14,355 nucleotides of DNA from a bacterium (GCA_024654265.1 JANLIO010000016.1:1-14355); one strand, 5' to 3'; shown: positions 1 to 7,097, numbered from the stretch's first letter. Notes: a model not told the origin generated them from the sequence alone. Program-made: numbers and translations.

Positions 1-12
1 GAGCCATAAAAT

Positions 13-48
13 AGAGATCCGACAAAAATCGGGTCTCTTTTTATTTTT
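13..48 (+). terminator. Rho-independent terminator of a gene upstream of the window
   Basis: A 10-bp stem (13-22 pairing with 29-38, one G-T wobble) closes a six-base A-rich loop and is followed by a T-rich run at 39-48. This is a typical intrinsic terminator for rightward transcription, so the gene before the window most likely ends here and greA starts a new transcription unit. Confidence 0.85.
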
Positions 49-136
49 AGTGAATCCTCTCATTAAACGTATGGTTCTTATGGTGATTTCGAAGACAAGT
101 TGTCAAAACAGGGTGAAATGAGTCACAGTACACACG

Positions 137-643
137 ATGAGGCTACCAAAACGAAGATCACAGATGATGCGGGTGTATGGAGCGGAAACGCCCCATCTTT
201 CTGCAGAGGCTCTTTCTCGGCTGAAAGAGACGTTAAAGCGTCTTGAATCTTTGGATCGGCCGAAGATTGTTGTTGATTTGCAACACGCTCTTTCGTTGGG
301 AGACTTTTCAGAAAATGCGGAATATCATGACGCAAAACATCGACTCGCAAAGATAGACGGCCGTATTTTTTCAATGAAAGAACGTATTAAGAATGTTGTG
401 GTGATTGAATCTGGTTCAAAGGATGGGGTGATCTCTTTGGGTTCTGTTGTTCATCTTCAAGTTGATGGCGAAGAAAAAACATACACGATTTTAGGCCCAC
501 AAGAAGCGGACCCGTCGCGCAATTGTATCTCGCATCTCTCCCCTCTTGGTTCGGCACTCATTGGGAAGAAGGCGAAGGACGTGGTTGAAGTTCACATGCC
601 GAATGGTGATGTTCGGGAATATCGTGTTATTGATATTTCGTAA
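137..643 (+). CDS. greA: GreA/GreB-family transcript cleavage factor
   Basis: GreA-type factors enter the RNA polymerase secondary channel and stimulate cleavage of backtracked RNA. The 168-residue product has an N-terminal coiled coil (about 20-95) and a C-terminal FKBP-like domain (about 97-168). The coiled-coil tip carries GDFSENAEY at 55-63, with the two acidic residues (D56, E59) that position the catalytic Mg2+. The start is uncertain: ATGs at 137, 164 and 167 are in frame and none has a Shine-Dalgarno. I prefer 137 because the resulting MRLPKRR N-terminus matches a basic leader I recall in Patescibacteria GreA-like proteins; the 164 start gives 159 residues, close to the classic GreA length. 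A TTGTCA at 100-105 could be a -35, but I see no good -10 at the right distance. The next gene follows after 31 bp on the same strand. Confidence 0.92.
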   Translation: MRLPKRRSQMMRVYGAETPHLSAEALSRLKETLKRLESLDRPKIVVDLQHALSLGDFSENAEYHDAKHRLAKIDGRIFSMKERIKNVVVIESGSKDGVISLGSVVHLQVDGEEKTYTILGPQEADPSRNCISHLSPLGSALIGKKAKDVVEVHMPNGDVREYRVIDIS

Positions 644-674
644 AACGAATTTCTTCATTTCGGAAACAACATAT

Positions 675-1958
675 ATGGAAGCAAAGAAAAAAATTGGGGT
701 AATCGGCGCGGGGATCTCCGGTCTTTCGTGTGCATATGAATTGCAAAAGGCTGGTTTTGACGTGACGGTGTATGAAAAGGAAGCGACACCGGGTGGGCGC
801 ATGAATTCGCGCACTCAGAATGGTTTTGTATTTGATACGGGCGCAGATCATCTCTGCAATTTGTACGACACGATGAAAGCGTACTGCAATGAGTTCCACA
901 TTGTTTGGCAAAAGATGGCGTTTAACGAATACGGTGTTATTAAAAAAGGAAAGATTATTCGTTTGGTGGATGCGGTTGGTCGATTTTCTCAGTTTCGTCT
1001 TGTTGTGCAATATTTTTTAACGAAGAATGTTGGTGATTTTTTCTTTCTGAATGATGCCGTAAAATATGATACGGATAATGCGCGGGATTTTATGCTTCGA
1101 CGGACGGGAAAAGAAGTCGTGGATTATCTTGTTGATCCATTTGTGAGCACGTATCAATTTCATCGTTCCAACGAGATCAGTCTTGGCGCGCTGTACGGGA
1201 TTATGAATTCGGTAGCAAAAGATAAAACAAAGTGGGATTTGCATCGAACGCGCGGTGGGATGAAGGCGCTTCCATTGGCGTTTGCCGAAAAAGTGCATGT
1301 TCGTTTTCGTGATCCAATAAAATCAATTCTTGGTGGTGATACGGTTGTTGTCCAAGCACGCGATGAGCAGTCGTATGACGCGGTTGTGTGCTCATCCCCT
1401 GCCACCGTCACCAATCGGATCTACTCAAATCCAACAGAGGCGCAAAAGACGGTGTTAGAAAATACGCGGTATGCAACGACAATGAGTGTTGTTTTTCGTG
1501 TTCCGAAGGCGTCGCTTCCGAATGTATCGATTGTGTGGGTGCCATATGTTGAAAATACGGCGATCTCCGGATTTGTGAATGAGAGTATGAAGGGAGATGA
1601 ATGTATTCAGGACGGAACAACGCTCCTCTCAACGTGGCTTCATGAGGATTTCGCAAAACAGATTTTCAATCTTTCAGACGCGGAGGTGTACGAGCGGGTT
1701 CGCGAAGAACTTGCAAAGGTCTGTACGTGGGTTGCGCGAAAGGAGGATTTTGTTCCGCATGATCTTGAACGTTGGGAGGATGCAATGCCCGTGTTTGCGC
1801 ATGGTCATTTATCGCGCGTGAAAACATTTTTGGAACATGGCCAAGGTGGAAACAACGTGTATTTTTGTGGGGACTATCTCAATAGTCCGTGGACAGAGGG
1901 CGCGCTTCGATCTGGCGTTCGAACCGCGCAAACAATTATTGATCGTTTTGCTGAGTGA
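675..1958 (+). CDS. FAD-dependent amine oxidase/protoporphyrinogen oxidase-like flavoprotein
   Basis: This 427-residue protein is a flavin oxidoreductase of the amine-oxidase/HemY/phytoene-desaturase superfamily. An N-terminal Rossmann fold carries GAGISG at 11-16, the ribose-binding acidic residue E34 and a GGRM motif at 40-43. The C-terminal FAD motif FCGDYL plus an EGALRSG segment lies near 397-414. The middle, which would bind substrate, does not let me name a substrate. No heme genes are nearby, so a protoporphyrinogen oxidase role is not supported by context. I chose the ATG at 675 because it puts the Rossmann strand next to the N-terminus; the frame is open back to 546, but that would overlap greA heavily. 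It lies 31 bp after greA and may be cotranscribed with it. Its last 23 bp overlap the convergent gene, which encodes a protein of the same superfamily. Confidence 0.85.
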   Translation: MEAKKKIGVIGAGISGLSCAYELQKAGFDVTVYEKEATPGGRMNSRTQNGFVFDTGADHLCNLYDTMKAYCNEFHIVWQKMAFNEYGVIKKGKIIRLVDAVGRFSQFRLVVQYFLTKNVGDFFFLNDAVKYDTDNARDFMLRRTGKEVVDYLVDPFVSTYQFHRSNEISLGALYGIMNSVAKDKTKWDLHRTRGGMKALPLAFAEKVHVRFRDPIKSILGGDTVVVQARDEQSYDAVVCSSPATVTNRIYSNPTEAQKTVLENTRYATTMSVVFRVPKASLPNVSIVWVPYVENTAISGFVNESMKGDECIQDGTTLLSTWLHEDFAKQIFNLSDAEVYERVREELAKVCTWVARKEDFVPHDLERWEDAMPVFAHGHLSRVKTFLEHGQGGNNVYFCGDYLNSPWTEGALRSGVRTAQTIIDRFAE

Positions 1959-3603
1959 ATGCTTCACGTGCCGATCGAACAAGATCATCATCTTCTGGCG
2001 TTTTGGTTGGATCGTGGAATCGATCCCCTGTCAGATCCATATACAAGTTAAGACCTGTGTGTGTTGTGCCATACATACCGGCGTATCCACTTGATGCGTT
2101 GCACCAGAAGAAATTTGAGAATGGTGTCGTTGCTTTAAGACGACCGATGCCAAGATTCTGAGGTGTCATGTGCGAGCCGTACGCATTTCCACGTGTCGCC
2201 ATGACGAAATCAACATTTGTACTTGGTGTTCCAATTGTTTTTGTGACGATATGTTTCCGCAGATTTGGAACATATTTTTTCTCGACAAGATCTAAAAGAT
2301 GATCTGCAAGCGCCATCTTCATCTTAAAATATTCTGCGTAACTTCGTTGTTGCGCGTCGTGGAATGAATCAAAGTCTGTGAGCGTTGCGATTTCCATAAT
2401 TTGCCCACCTTCCGGCGTTGTTCCGGATTCGTGTGTATGGAGTGAGGGCGTTGAAATGAAAAACCATGGTTTTTCAAAGTTTCCTTTGAGTTGCTCTTTC
2501 CACATTTTATTCATATCCCACTCTGCCAAATCCCAAACGTTATGGCGCCCAAACCCGAAATCTCGAAGATCAATATCTTTTAATCCAAGATAAATCACCA
2601 TGCCTGACGGGGAATAGTCGTAGGTAAGAGGTTTTTGAAACGATTCGGGGAACTTTTCGATCCCAATCATTTTAACGGCTGATTGCGGATCCATATTGCA
2701 GATATATTTTTTTGCGGTAAAACGTTTGCCGTTTGCGGTTTCAACGCCAGTTACGCGATCTCCGTCTGTCGTGATTTTCGAGGCAGGTGTTTCGTAATAA
2801 ATGTGACACCCTTCGTGTTGGGTGATTGCTTCCGCAAGTCCGTTCACGTAGTGCTTAAAATGTTTTGTTGGATAGTACGCGCCTGTATTGTACCCGCCAA
2901 ATAATCCAACGTACGCAAAGATAGAAAGCTCTTCAGGTGGCGCCATAAAGTCGCCAGCGTTTGCAATCAAGATTGCTTGCGTTTCTTTTGAAAGATGACA
3001 CTCATCAAAAACGTCTTGAAGTGTGCGGGTTCGATATGTGAGGAGAGATCGGAATTGCCATCCTTTTGTTATCAGTTCCCACCAACGAATTTTTCGTTCG
3101 GGGAATGTACGAAGTTCATCGCGAATTTGTTCTAAAATTCCGCAAAACTTTTGTACGTTTGCTTTTTGCCCCGGATACGCAGAGTCAATGTTCTCTGCTA
3201 ATTTTTCAAACCCATACGGAATTTTTACCATCTTCCCATCTGGCAACGCCATGTGATCATATCCGTCCGGATCGTACAGATTGAATGTAATCTCTTTTTC
3301 AAGTCCAAGATGTTTCAATACTTCGTATACTTTTCCACCCGGCCCACATCCCCATGTGTAGTGAACTTGCGCGCAAAAAGAATAATCCCCTATTTGAAAC
3401 GTTTGCATGTATCCGCCTGGAATATCGTGTGCTTCCAATAAACAGACGGTATGACCGGCGTGAGCGAGGAGAGCTCCTACCGTAAGAGCGGAATTCCCGG
3501 TTCCGATAACGAGAAAATCGTATTCGTGATTTTCAGCATATCTCGCGTCTTGGGCTGAATGTTGTTCTTTTGTGAGTGCGCCAGTACTACTTTTCTTTGC
3601 CAT
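1936..3603 (-). CDS. Phytoene desaturase/retinol saturase-like FAD-dependent oxidoreductase
   Basis: A 555-residue flavoprotein resembling the CrtI/CrtISO/RetSat branch of the FAD-dependent oxidoreductases, which desaturate, isomerise or saturate polyene chains. After a polar 27-residue leader, the dinucleotide motif GTGNSA (34-39) is followed by E57 and the flavin motif HDIPGG (59-64). The third Gly of the usual GxGxxG is Ala39, a tolerated variant. The C-terminal FAD motif is in the segment GYAGMYGTTHTGLNL near 506-520. The length suits RetSat/CrtISO better than short amine oxidases. No phytoene synthase or other carotenoid gene is in the window, so the substrate is unknown. The start at 3603 has a weak GGGA 5 bp upstream and no closer in-frame alternative before the Rossmann motif. 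It ends inside the 3' end of the opposite-strand flavoprotein. Confidence 0.85.
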   Translation of the reverse strand: MAKKSSTGALTKEQHSAQDARYAENHEYDFLVIGTGNSALTVGALLAHAGHTVCLLEAHDIPGGYMQTFQIGDYSFCAQVHYTWGCGPGGKVYEVLKHLGLEKEITFNLYDPDGYDHMALPDGKMVKIPYGFEKLAENIDSAYPGQKANVQKFCGILEQIRDELRTFPERKIRWWELITKGWQFRSLLTYRTRTLQDVFDECHLSKETQAILIANAGDFMAPPEELSIFAYVGLFGGYNTGAYYPTKHFKHYVNGLAEAITQHEGCHIYYETPASKITTDGDRVTGVETANGKRFTAKKYICNMDPQSAVKMIGIEKFPESFQKPLTYDYSPSGMVIYLGLKDIDLRDFGFGRHNVWDLAEWDMNKMWKEQLKGNFEKPWFFISTPSLHTHESGTTPEGGQIMEIATLTDFDSFHDAQQRSYAEYFKMKMALADHLLDLVEKKYVPNLRKHIVTKTIGTPSTNVDFVMATRGNAYGSHMTPQNLGIGRLKATTPFSNFFWCNASSGYAGMYGTTHTGLNLYMDLTGDRFHDPTKTPEDDDLVRSAREAFTQQNDQ

Positions 3604-3614
3604 ATTCCCAATAC

Positions 3615-3641
3615 GTTATATGAGAATGATTTTTGATACAA
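3615..3641 (-). promoter_or_regulatory. Possible promoter of the retinol saturase-like gene
   Basis: On the minus strand a TATAAC box (3615-3620) lies 11 bp before the ATG at 3603, with TTGTAT (3636-3641) as a possible -35 at a short 15-bp spacing. If used, the transcript leader would be only about five bases. The -10 is reasonable but the spacing is poor. Confidence 0.3.
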
Positions 3642-3650
3642 TGTGTCGTT

Positions 3651-3699
3651 TAGAATCTAGAATCTAGAATTTGGAATATGGAATTTGAAATATGGAATA
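3651..3699. repeat. Degenerate 7-bp tandem array A (seven units)
   Basis: Seven consecutive heptamers of the form TAGAATC, TAGAATT, TGGAATA, TGGAATT or TGAAATA. The array stops 3 bp (TAT) before the CTGTCATCC start of the hairpin repeat at 3703. The 7-bp period is not a multiple of three, and no open frame with protein character crosses it. Confidence 0.9.
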
Positions 3700-3702
3700 T
3701 AT

Positions 3703-3734
3703 CTGTCATCCTCGGGTTTAACCCGGGGATCCAG
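3703..3734 (+). repeat. REP-like hairpin repeat, copy A
   Basis: The unit starts CTGTCATCC, contains the palindrome CGGGTTTAACCCG and ends GGATCCAG. The outer arms also pair (CTG with CAG, ATCC with GGAT), so the whole 32 bp can fold into one long, slightly bulged stem. It belongs to the same family as the copies at 3822, 3898, 4096, 7098 and 7176. Confidence 0.85.
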
Positions 3735-3748
3735 AATCAAAGGAGATG

Positions 3749-3818
3749 TGGAATTTAGAATTTGGAATTTGGAATATAGAATATGGAATTTAGAATTTAG
3801 AATTTAGAATTTAGAATA
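3749..3818. repeat. Degenerate 7-bp tandem array B (ten units)
   Basis: Ten uninterrupted heptamers drawn from TGGAATT, TAGAATT, TGGAATA and TAGAATA. As in array A, it ends exactly 3 bp (CAT) before CTGTCATCC of the next hairpin repeat. Confidence 0.92.
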
Positions 3819-3821
3819 CAT

Positions 3822-3926
3822 CTGTCATCCTTGGGTTTAACCCGGGGACCCAGGATATAATGGTGCGATTTATCTAAATAGGAATTACTCTTTGATCCTG
3901 GATCCCCGTTTTCACGGGGATGACAG
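3822..3926. repeat. REPIN-like inverted pair of hairpin repeats
   Basis: Two members of the hairpin family face each other. The left copy is 3822-3853, with core GGGTTTAACCC. The right copy is 3898-3926 in inverted orientation, with a perfect stem ATCCCCGT/ACGGGGAT around a TTTC loop. A 44-bp linker lies between. The ends CTGTCATCC and GGATGACAG are inverted repeats of each other. The second unit of this design is at 7098-7204; both have CTCTTTGAT just before the right copy. Confidence 0.75.
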
Positions 3927-3940
3927 AATAATCTAGCTTC

Positions 3941-3961
3941 ATCGGATGTCGGACATCCGAT
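3941..3961. repeat. Near-perfect 21-bp palindrome
   Basis: Two 10-bp arms, ATCGGATGTC and GACATCCGAT, flank a single central G. There is no T-run after it and no gene start nearby, so neither a terminator nor an operator is indicated. It is most simply another dispersed palindromic repeat in this repeat-filled gap. Confidence 0.7.
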
Positions 3962-3993
3962 TTCCTTATGGGTGCCCCTTAGATAAGATCAAT

Positions 3994-4064
3994 CCCCTCC
4001 TTACTAAGGAGGGGAGCGGGGAGGTTTCTTCGATACCCCTCTGTATCTCCCCTTCCAAGGGGAG
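3994..4064. repeat. Two C-rich/G-rich inverted repeats
   Basis: A perfect 9-bp inverted repeat (CCCCTCCTT at 3994-4002 and AAGGAGGGG at 4006-4014) is followed by a perfect 8-bp one (CTCCCCTT at 4047-4054 and AAGGGGAG at 4057-4064). Both have tiny 2-3 base loops and a purine-rich downstream side. Together they look like one dispersed repeat element rather than gene or terminator sequence, since no T-run follows on either strand. Confidence 0.65.
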
Positions 4065-4095
4065 AGTTAGGAGTGAGATGAGGAGTTTTTCTATT

Positions 4096-4125
4096 CTGGA
4101 TTCACGGGTTAAACCCGAGGGTGGC
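4096..4125 (-). repeat. REP-like hairpin repeat, diverged inverted copy D
   Basis: On the minus strand this reads TGCCACCC, then the palindromic CGGGTTTAACCCG core shared with copy A, then GAATCCAG. The left arm has drifted from TGTCATCC. On the same minus strand its heptamer array (4144-4171) lies upstream, keeping the array-then-hairpin polarity but with a 17-18 bp gap. Confidence 0.75.
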
Positions 4126-4143
4126 AAGAGTAAAAGAAATACA

Positions 4144-4171
4144 ACGCTCTACGCTCCACGTTCCACGCTTC
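4144..4171. repeat. 7-bp tandem array (four units, GC-richer)
   Basis: Four heptamers, ACGCTCT, ACGCTCC, ACGTTCC and ACGCTTC, end 3 bp short of the cvpA stop codon. On the minus strand they read with a GGAGCGT/GGAACGT skeleton, which resembles TGGAAT-type units of arrays A and B with the AT-rich half replaced. Confidence 0.75.
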
Positions 4172-4174
4172 ATC

Positions 4175-4654
4175 TTACAACATCGGGAGCCTTGTGAGGA
4201 CTTGGTGGAATGCGATTTGAATCCAGCTGGAAACGCTTGAGCCGACGAGGTGTGCGAGGATGCTTGGGAAAATTTTTGATGAAACAAGGAGCCATAATGC
4301 TCCGCCAACCATGATTATTCCTTCAAGCAGTCCGATGACACCTCCGAGAAAACTGTGTACAAGGCCGACCCCTGGGATATAGGAGAGAAAGTGCGTTACA
4401 CCACCAAGAAGGCCAAATAAAAATCCGATGATTCGGTTTACGACTAAGAAAATAAGGAGGAACGCAATGAGTTTTGCCCATCCATCTGAAAGAAATGTTC
4501 CAAAGACTGGATCTAAGAAATGCGCAAATTTTTGAGCAAGGATGAATCCGAGAAGTGCTCCGATGAGACGGCCGAAGCTTTCGACAAAGCCGTCTTTCCA
4601 GCCACCGGCAACAAAACCGAGTATGATGAGAACGAGGATGATATTTGTGAGCAT
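4175..4654 (-). CDS. cvpA: CvpA-family integral membrane protein
   Basis: A 159-residue, very hydrophobic protein with four predicted membrane helices (about 3-18, 25-42, 61-81 and 101-123). The helix pattern and the early GWKDGFVESFGRLIGALLG stretch fit the CvpA (colicin V production) family, whose members are often linked to envelope stress but whose biochemical role is not settled. I chose the ATG at 4654 over the one at 4690: it puts the first helix at the N-terminus as is usual in CvpA, and a TATACT box lies 6 bp before it, inside what would otherwise be coding sequence. It follows metG by 39 bp and is the last gene of the minus-strand block; a repeat field lies beyond its stop. Confidence 0.82.
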   Translation of the reverse strand: MLTNIILVLIILGFVAGGWKDGFVESFGRLIGALLGFILAQKFAHFLDPVFGTFLSDGWAKLIAFLLIFLVVNRIIGFLFGLLGGVTHFLSYIPGVGLVHSFLGGVIGLLEGIIMVGGALWLLVSSKIFPSILAHLVGSSVSSWIQIAFHQVLTRLPML

Positions 4655-4660
4655 GTGGGT

Positions 4661-4690
4661 AGTATAGCGTAATTCAATTTTCAAGAACAA
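4661..4690 (-). promoter_or_regulatory. Probable cvpA promoter for a leaderless mRNA
   Basis: On the minus strand TTGTTC (4685-4690) is separated by 18 bp from TATACT (4661-4666). The -10 box ends 6 bp before the ATG at 4654, so transcription would begin at or next to the start codon. The same TATACT plus 6 bp plus ATG arrangement precedes rsmI. Confidence 0.55.
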
Positions 4691-4693
4691 AGT

Positions 4694-6274
4694 TTATTCC
4701 TCTAATCGTGGGAACAAAATTTCTGGCTCGGAGAGATCAGACCCTGGAATAAGACCTCCCCATTCGAGTTGCATGGCGAATAGATCGGTTCCGATTTTCG
4801 CTGATTGTTCTTGTTCGTTTAAGCTGTGAAGAATCTTTTTTGCGGTATTGGGCATGATTGGCATGAGAAGCCACGAGACACAACGGATGTATTCTAAAAG
4901 CGAATAGAGAATAACGCCAACAGCCTCTGGATCTTCTTTGATAAGTTTGAACGGCGCTGTTTCGTCGATAAATTGATTCGCTTGAAACAAACCAAACTTT
5001 TCGTCGACACCACCCCAGATCGTTGAAAGCGCACGATCAAAACGAAGCGTGTCAAAATGATTTTCAACTTCTTTGCGAAGTGTGTCGATTCCAAACTGAT
5101 CGGCGAATGTATATTTTTTTTCGTGGCTGAGTGAGGACGGAATCTTTCCGTCAAAATATTTCCGGCTCATGGAAATAACTCGGTGTACAAGATTTCCGAG
5201 CGTGTTCATTAAATCGTGTGCATACCGTTCTTTGAGTCGACGTACGGAAAAATCACCATCTTCCCCAAACGAAATCTCACGCAGGAGAAAATACCGTAAC
5301 GTATCATTTCCGTATGTTGCAACAATATTGTGCGGATCAATTGCATTCCCGAGTGATTTTGAAATCTTTTGCCCGTTTGTTGTAAAAAAACCGTGTGCAA
5401 ATACGCGGAGTGGGAGTGAAAGATCCGGATTTTGTTTTTTTGCGCACAGGAGCATTGCGGGCCAAAGTGCGCAGTGGAATTTGATAATGTCTTTGCCGAC
5501 AAGATGCAGATTTGCAGGCCACCATTTTTTGAATTTTTCGTTGTCTGTTCCAAATCCCGCGACGGTAAGGTAGTTGATCAATGCATCAAACCAAACATAT
5601 ATTCGTTGTGAGTCGTCGCCCGGAACGGGAATACCGACGTTCAGATATTTTGCTTCGCGTGAAATGGAAAAATCTTCAAAATGATCTTTGACGTAATTCA
5701 AAATTTCATTGCGACGCGATTCCGGCTGAACAAACTCTGGATTTTCTTGAATGTGATTCAGAAGTGCTTCGCGATATGCTGACGCGCGAAAAAAGTAATT
5801 TTTTTCTTCAACACTTTGTAAATCTTTGTTTGGGTGAAGTGGACAGCGATCATTCTCCACCTCGGTTTCTGTTTTAAACGCTTCGCATCCAACGCAGTAC
5901 AAACCCTTGTACGTTCCTTCGTAGATGTCGCCGGATTGTTTCGCGAGATTCCAAAATGTATCAACTGCAACTCGATGTTCCGCGGATGTTGTGCGAATAA
6001 ACGTATTGTATGTAATGCCAAGATCATCCCATGTTTGTTTCCACGTTCCTGACATTCGATCAAGATAAATCTGAAGATCTGTCTCCCCCATCTTCTCCAT
6101 TGCCTCCACGTTTTTTTGGCTATTCTCATCCACGCCCACACTGAAAAGAACATCAAACCCGCGAAGTCGGTACACACGCGCCAACACATCTGCAGAAATG
6201 GTTGTGTACGCATGTCCAATGTGCGGTTTGTCGTTGACGTAGTAGATCGGAGTTGTGATGTAGCGAGTTTTCAT
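4694..6274 (-). CDS. metG: Methionyl-tRNA synthetase (compact form)
   Basis: Charges initiator and elongator tRNA-Met with methionine using ATP. The class I signatures are HIGH (18-21) and KISKS (303-307). The connective insertion has a single zinc knuckle with C127, C130, C144 and H147. The tRNA-domain segments LVGKDIIKFH and ALWPAML (about 258-275) are typical of MetG. At 526 residues it ends after the anticodon-binding helical domain and lacks the C-terminal EMAP-like tRNA-binding domain found in E. coli MetG, as in many small-genome bacteria. GVDENSQKN replaces the more usual GTDEHGQK. The ATG at 6274 starts at the expected place, just before the ITTPIYYVN strand. It lies downstream of rsmI on the same strand, with a 52-bp gap holding a repeat fragment, and has no Shine-Dalgarno. 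Confidence 0.97.
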   Translation of the reverse strand: MKTRYITTPIYYVNDKPHIGHAYTTISADVLARVYRLRGFDVLFSVGVDENSQKNVEAMEKMGETDLQIYLDRMSGTWKQTWDDLGITYNTFIRTTSAEHRVAVDTFWNLAKQSGDIYEGTYKGLYCVGCEAFKTETEVENDRCPLHPNKDLQSVEEKNYFFRASAYREALLNHIQENPEFVQPESRRNEILNYVKDHFEDFSISREAKYLNVGIPVPGDDSQRIYVWFDALINYLTVAGFGTDNEKFKKWWPANLHLVGKDIIKFHCALWPAMLLCAKKQNPDLSLPLRVFAHGFFTTNGQKISKSLGNAIDPHNIVATYGNDTLRYFLLREISFGEDGDFSVRRLKERYAHDLMNTLGNLVHRVISMSRKYFDGKIPSSLSHEKKYTFADQFGIDTLRKEVENHFDTLRFDRALSTIWGGVDEKFGLFQANQFIDETAPFKLIKEDPEAVGVILYSLLEYIRCVSWLLMPIMPNTAKKILHSLNEQEQSAKIGTDLFAMQLEWGGLIPGSDLSEPEILFPRLEE

Positions 6275-6278
6275 AGAA

Positions 6279-6310
6279 GCGAATTTGGAATGTGGAATAT
6301 ATCTGTCATC
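6279..6310 (+). repeat. Truncated heptamer array plus left arm of the hairpin repeat
   Basis: Three heptamers (GCGAATT, TGGAATG, TGGAATA, 6279-6299) are followed by TAT and CTGTCATC (6303-6310), exactly the junction seen at 3699-3703. The rest of the hairpin is missing. The fragment fills the rsmI-metG gap and comes within 4 bp of the metG start codon. Confidence 0.75.
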
Positions 6311-6326
6311 TCTCCGCTCGCCCTCA

Positions 6327-7004
6327 TTATTTTCGTATCGGAGAAATGATGATGACGAATTCCCCTTTGAGGCTTGTATTTTTCATCTGTTCAGCAACTT
6401 CGTCAATCGTGCCTCGGTAGAGAGTTTCGAATTGTTTTGTGAGTTCACGGCCAACAAAGAGTTCGCGCGAAGGTTGAAGATGTTCCTGAAGCGAGACGAT
6501 CGTTTTTTCAATTCGGTGTGTTGACTCAAAGAAAAGAACCGCGTCGGTGTCATCTGAAACTGTTTTAAAAAAAGTTTCTCTCCCTTTTTTGTGCGGAACA
6601 AATCCCGTGTACCGAAAACGCTCCATTGGAAATCCACATACGGAAATTGCGGTTGTGATCGCTGATGGTCCGGGAATCGGTGAAACATTGATTCCCTCGG
6701 CGTATGCCCTCTCAACAAGTTTTCCGCCTGGATCGTTTACGCCCGGTGTCCCAGCGTCAGAAACGTAGGCAATGGATTTTCCTTCTTTGAGTTTTGCGAT
6801 GAGCTCGTCAATTTTTATAGATCCGGAGTGCGCAAAAAGACTTGTTCGAGGCGTTTTGATCTCGTAACGGTCGGTTAATTTTTTTGTAACACGCGTGTCC
6901 TCACAGGCGATAAGATCAACTTTTGTGAGAGTTTCAATGGCTCGCGGAGAAATATCCGACAAATTCCCTATCGGAGTCGCGACAATATAGAGTGTTTCAG
7001 ACAT
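6327..7004 (-). CDS. rsmI: 16S rRNA (cytidine1402-2'-O)-methyltransferase RsmI
   Basis: RsmI uses S-adenosylmethionine to 2'-O-methylate C1402 in the decoding centre of 16S rRNA. The 225-residue product has the family signatures in order: ATPIGNLSD (9-17), ACEDTR (33-38), SDAGTPGVNDPG (82-93) and PGPSA (111-115), then a GRELTKQFE segment near the C-terminus. It is a tetrapyrrole-methylase-fold protein. E. coli RsmI has 286 residues; the missing part is the C-terminal helical domain, and such short forms are common. The start at 7004 puts the first strand (LYIVATPIGN) where expected. A TATACT box sits 6 bp upstream, so the mRNA is probably leaderless. It heads the rsmI-metG-cvpA block. Confidence 0.95.
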   Translation of the reverse strand: MSETLYIVATPIGNLSDISPRAIETLTKVDLIACEDTRVTKKLTDRYEIKTPRTSLFAHSGSIKIDELIAKLKEGKSIAYVSDAGTPGVNDPGGKLVERAYAEGINVSPIPGPSAITTAISVCGFPMERFRYTGFVPHKKGRETFFKTVSDDTDAVLFFESTHRIEKTIVSLQEHLQPSRELFVGRELTKQFETLYRGTIDEVAEQMKNTSLKGEFVIIISPIRK

Positions 7005-7010
7005 GGGAGC

Positions 7011-7016
7011 AGTATA
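7011..7016 (-). promoter_or_regulatory. rsmI -10 box next to the start codon
   Basis: TATACT on the minus strand ends 6 bp before the rsmI ATG, which places the transcription start at or beside the A of the ATG. I see no convincing -35 at 16-18 bp; that region is already the edge of the heptamer array. Confidence 0.5.
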
Positions 7017-7024
7017 CTATACTA

Positions 7025-7094
7025 GGAGCTGGTAGATAGTAGTTCGCAGTGTTCAGTTCGCAGTGCTCAGTTCTCAGCACTCAGCACTCAGCAC
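7025..7094. repeat. Degenerate 7-bp tandem array F (ten units)
   Basis: Ten heptamers in unbroken register. The right-hand units are TCAGCAC three times; to the left they drift through TCAGTTC, GCAGTGC, GCAGTGT and GTAGTTC to GTAGATA. The array ends 4 bp before TGTCATCC of the next hairpin repeat, nearly the same junction as arrays A and B, although the heptamer sequence is different. It begins right beside the rsmI -10 box. Confidence 0.85.
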
Positions 7095-7097
7095 TAT

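Noticed and set aside
118..166. ATG at 118 as the greA start
   Set aside because: It is in another reading frame from the GreA product, and nothing suggests a frameshift.
546..674. Upstream extension of the first flavoprotein
   Set aside because: It would overlap greA by about 100 bp and place 43 odd residues before a Rossmann motif that normally begins near the N-terminus.
675..1958. Calling the first flavoprotein HemY/protoporphyrinogen oxidase
   Set aside because: Only general FAD motifs are visible and no heme pathway gene is nearby.
3703..3734. Hairpin repeats as intrinsic terminators for cvpA or the 3603 gene
   Set aside because: No T-run follows the stems on either strand, and copies lie in both orientations and also upstream of genes.
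3946..4197. Open frame of 83 codons on the plus strand
   Set aside because: It runs through the palindrome, the C-rich/G-rich inverted repeats, a hairpin copy and a heptamer array, and enters the 3' end of cvpA. The translation has no protein character.
4655..4690. Longer cvpA start at 4690
   Set aside because: The extra 12 residues would be encoded by the predicted promoter, and CvpA proteins normally start at the first membrane helix.
5169..5573. 134-codon frame on the plus strand inside metG
   Set aside because: It is an antisense shadow of a strongly conserved synthetase and has no recognisable motif.
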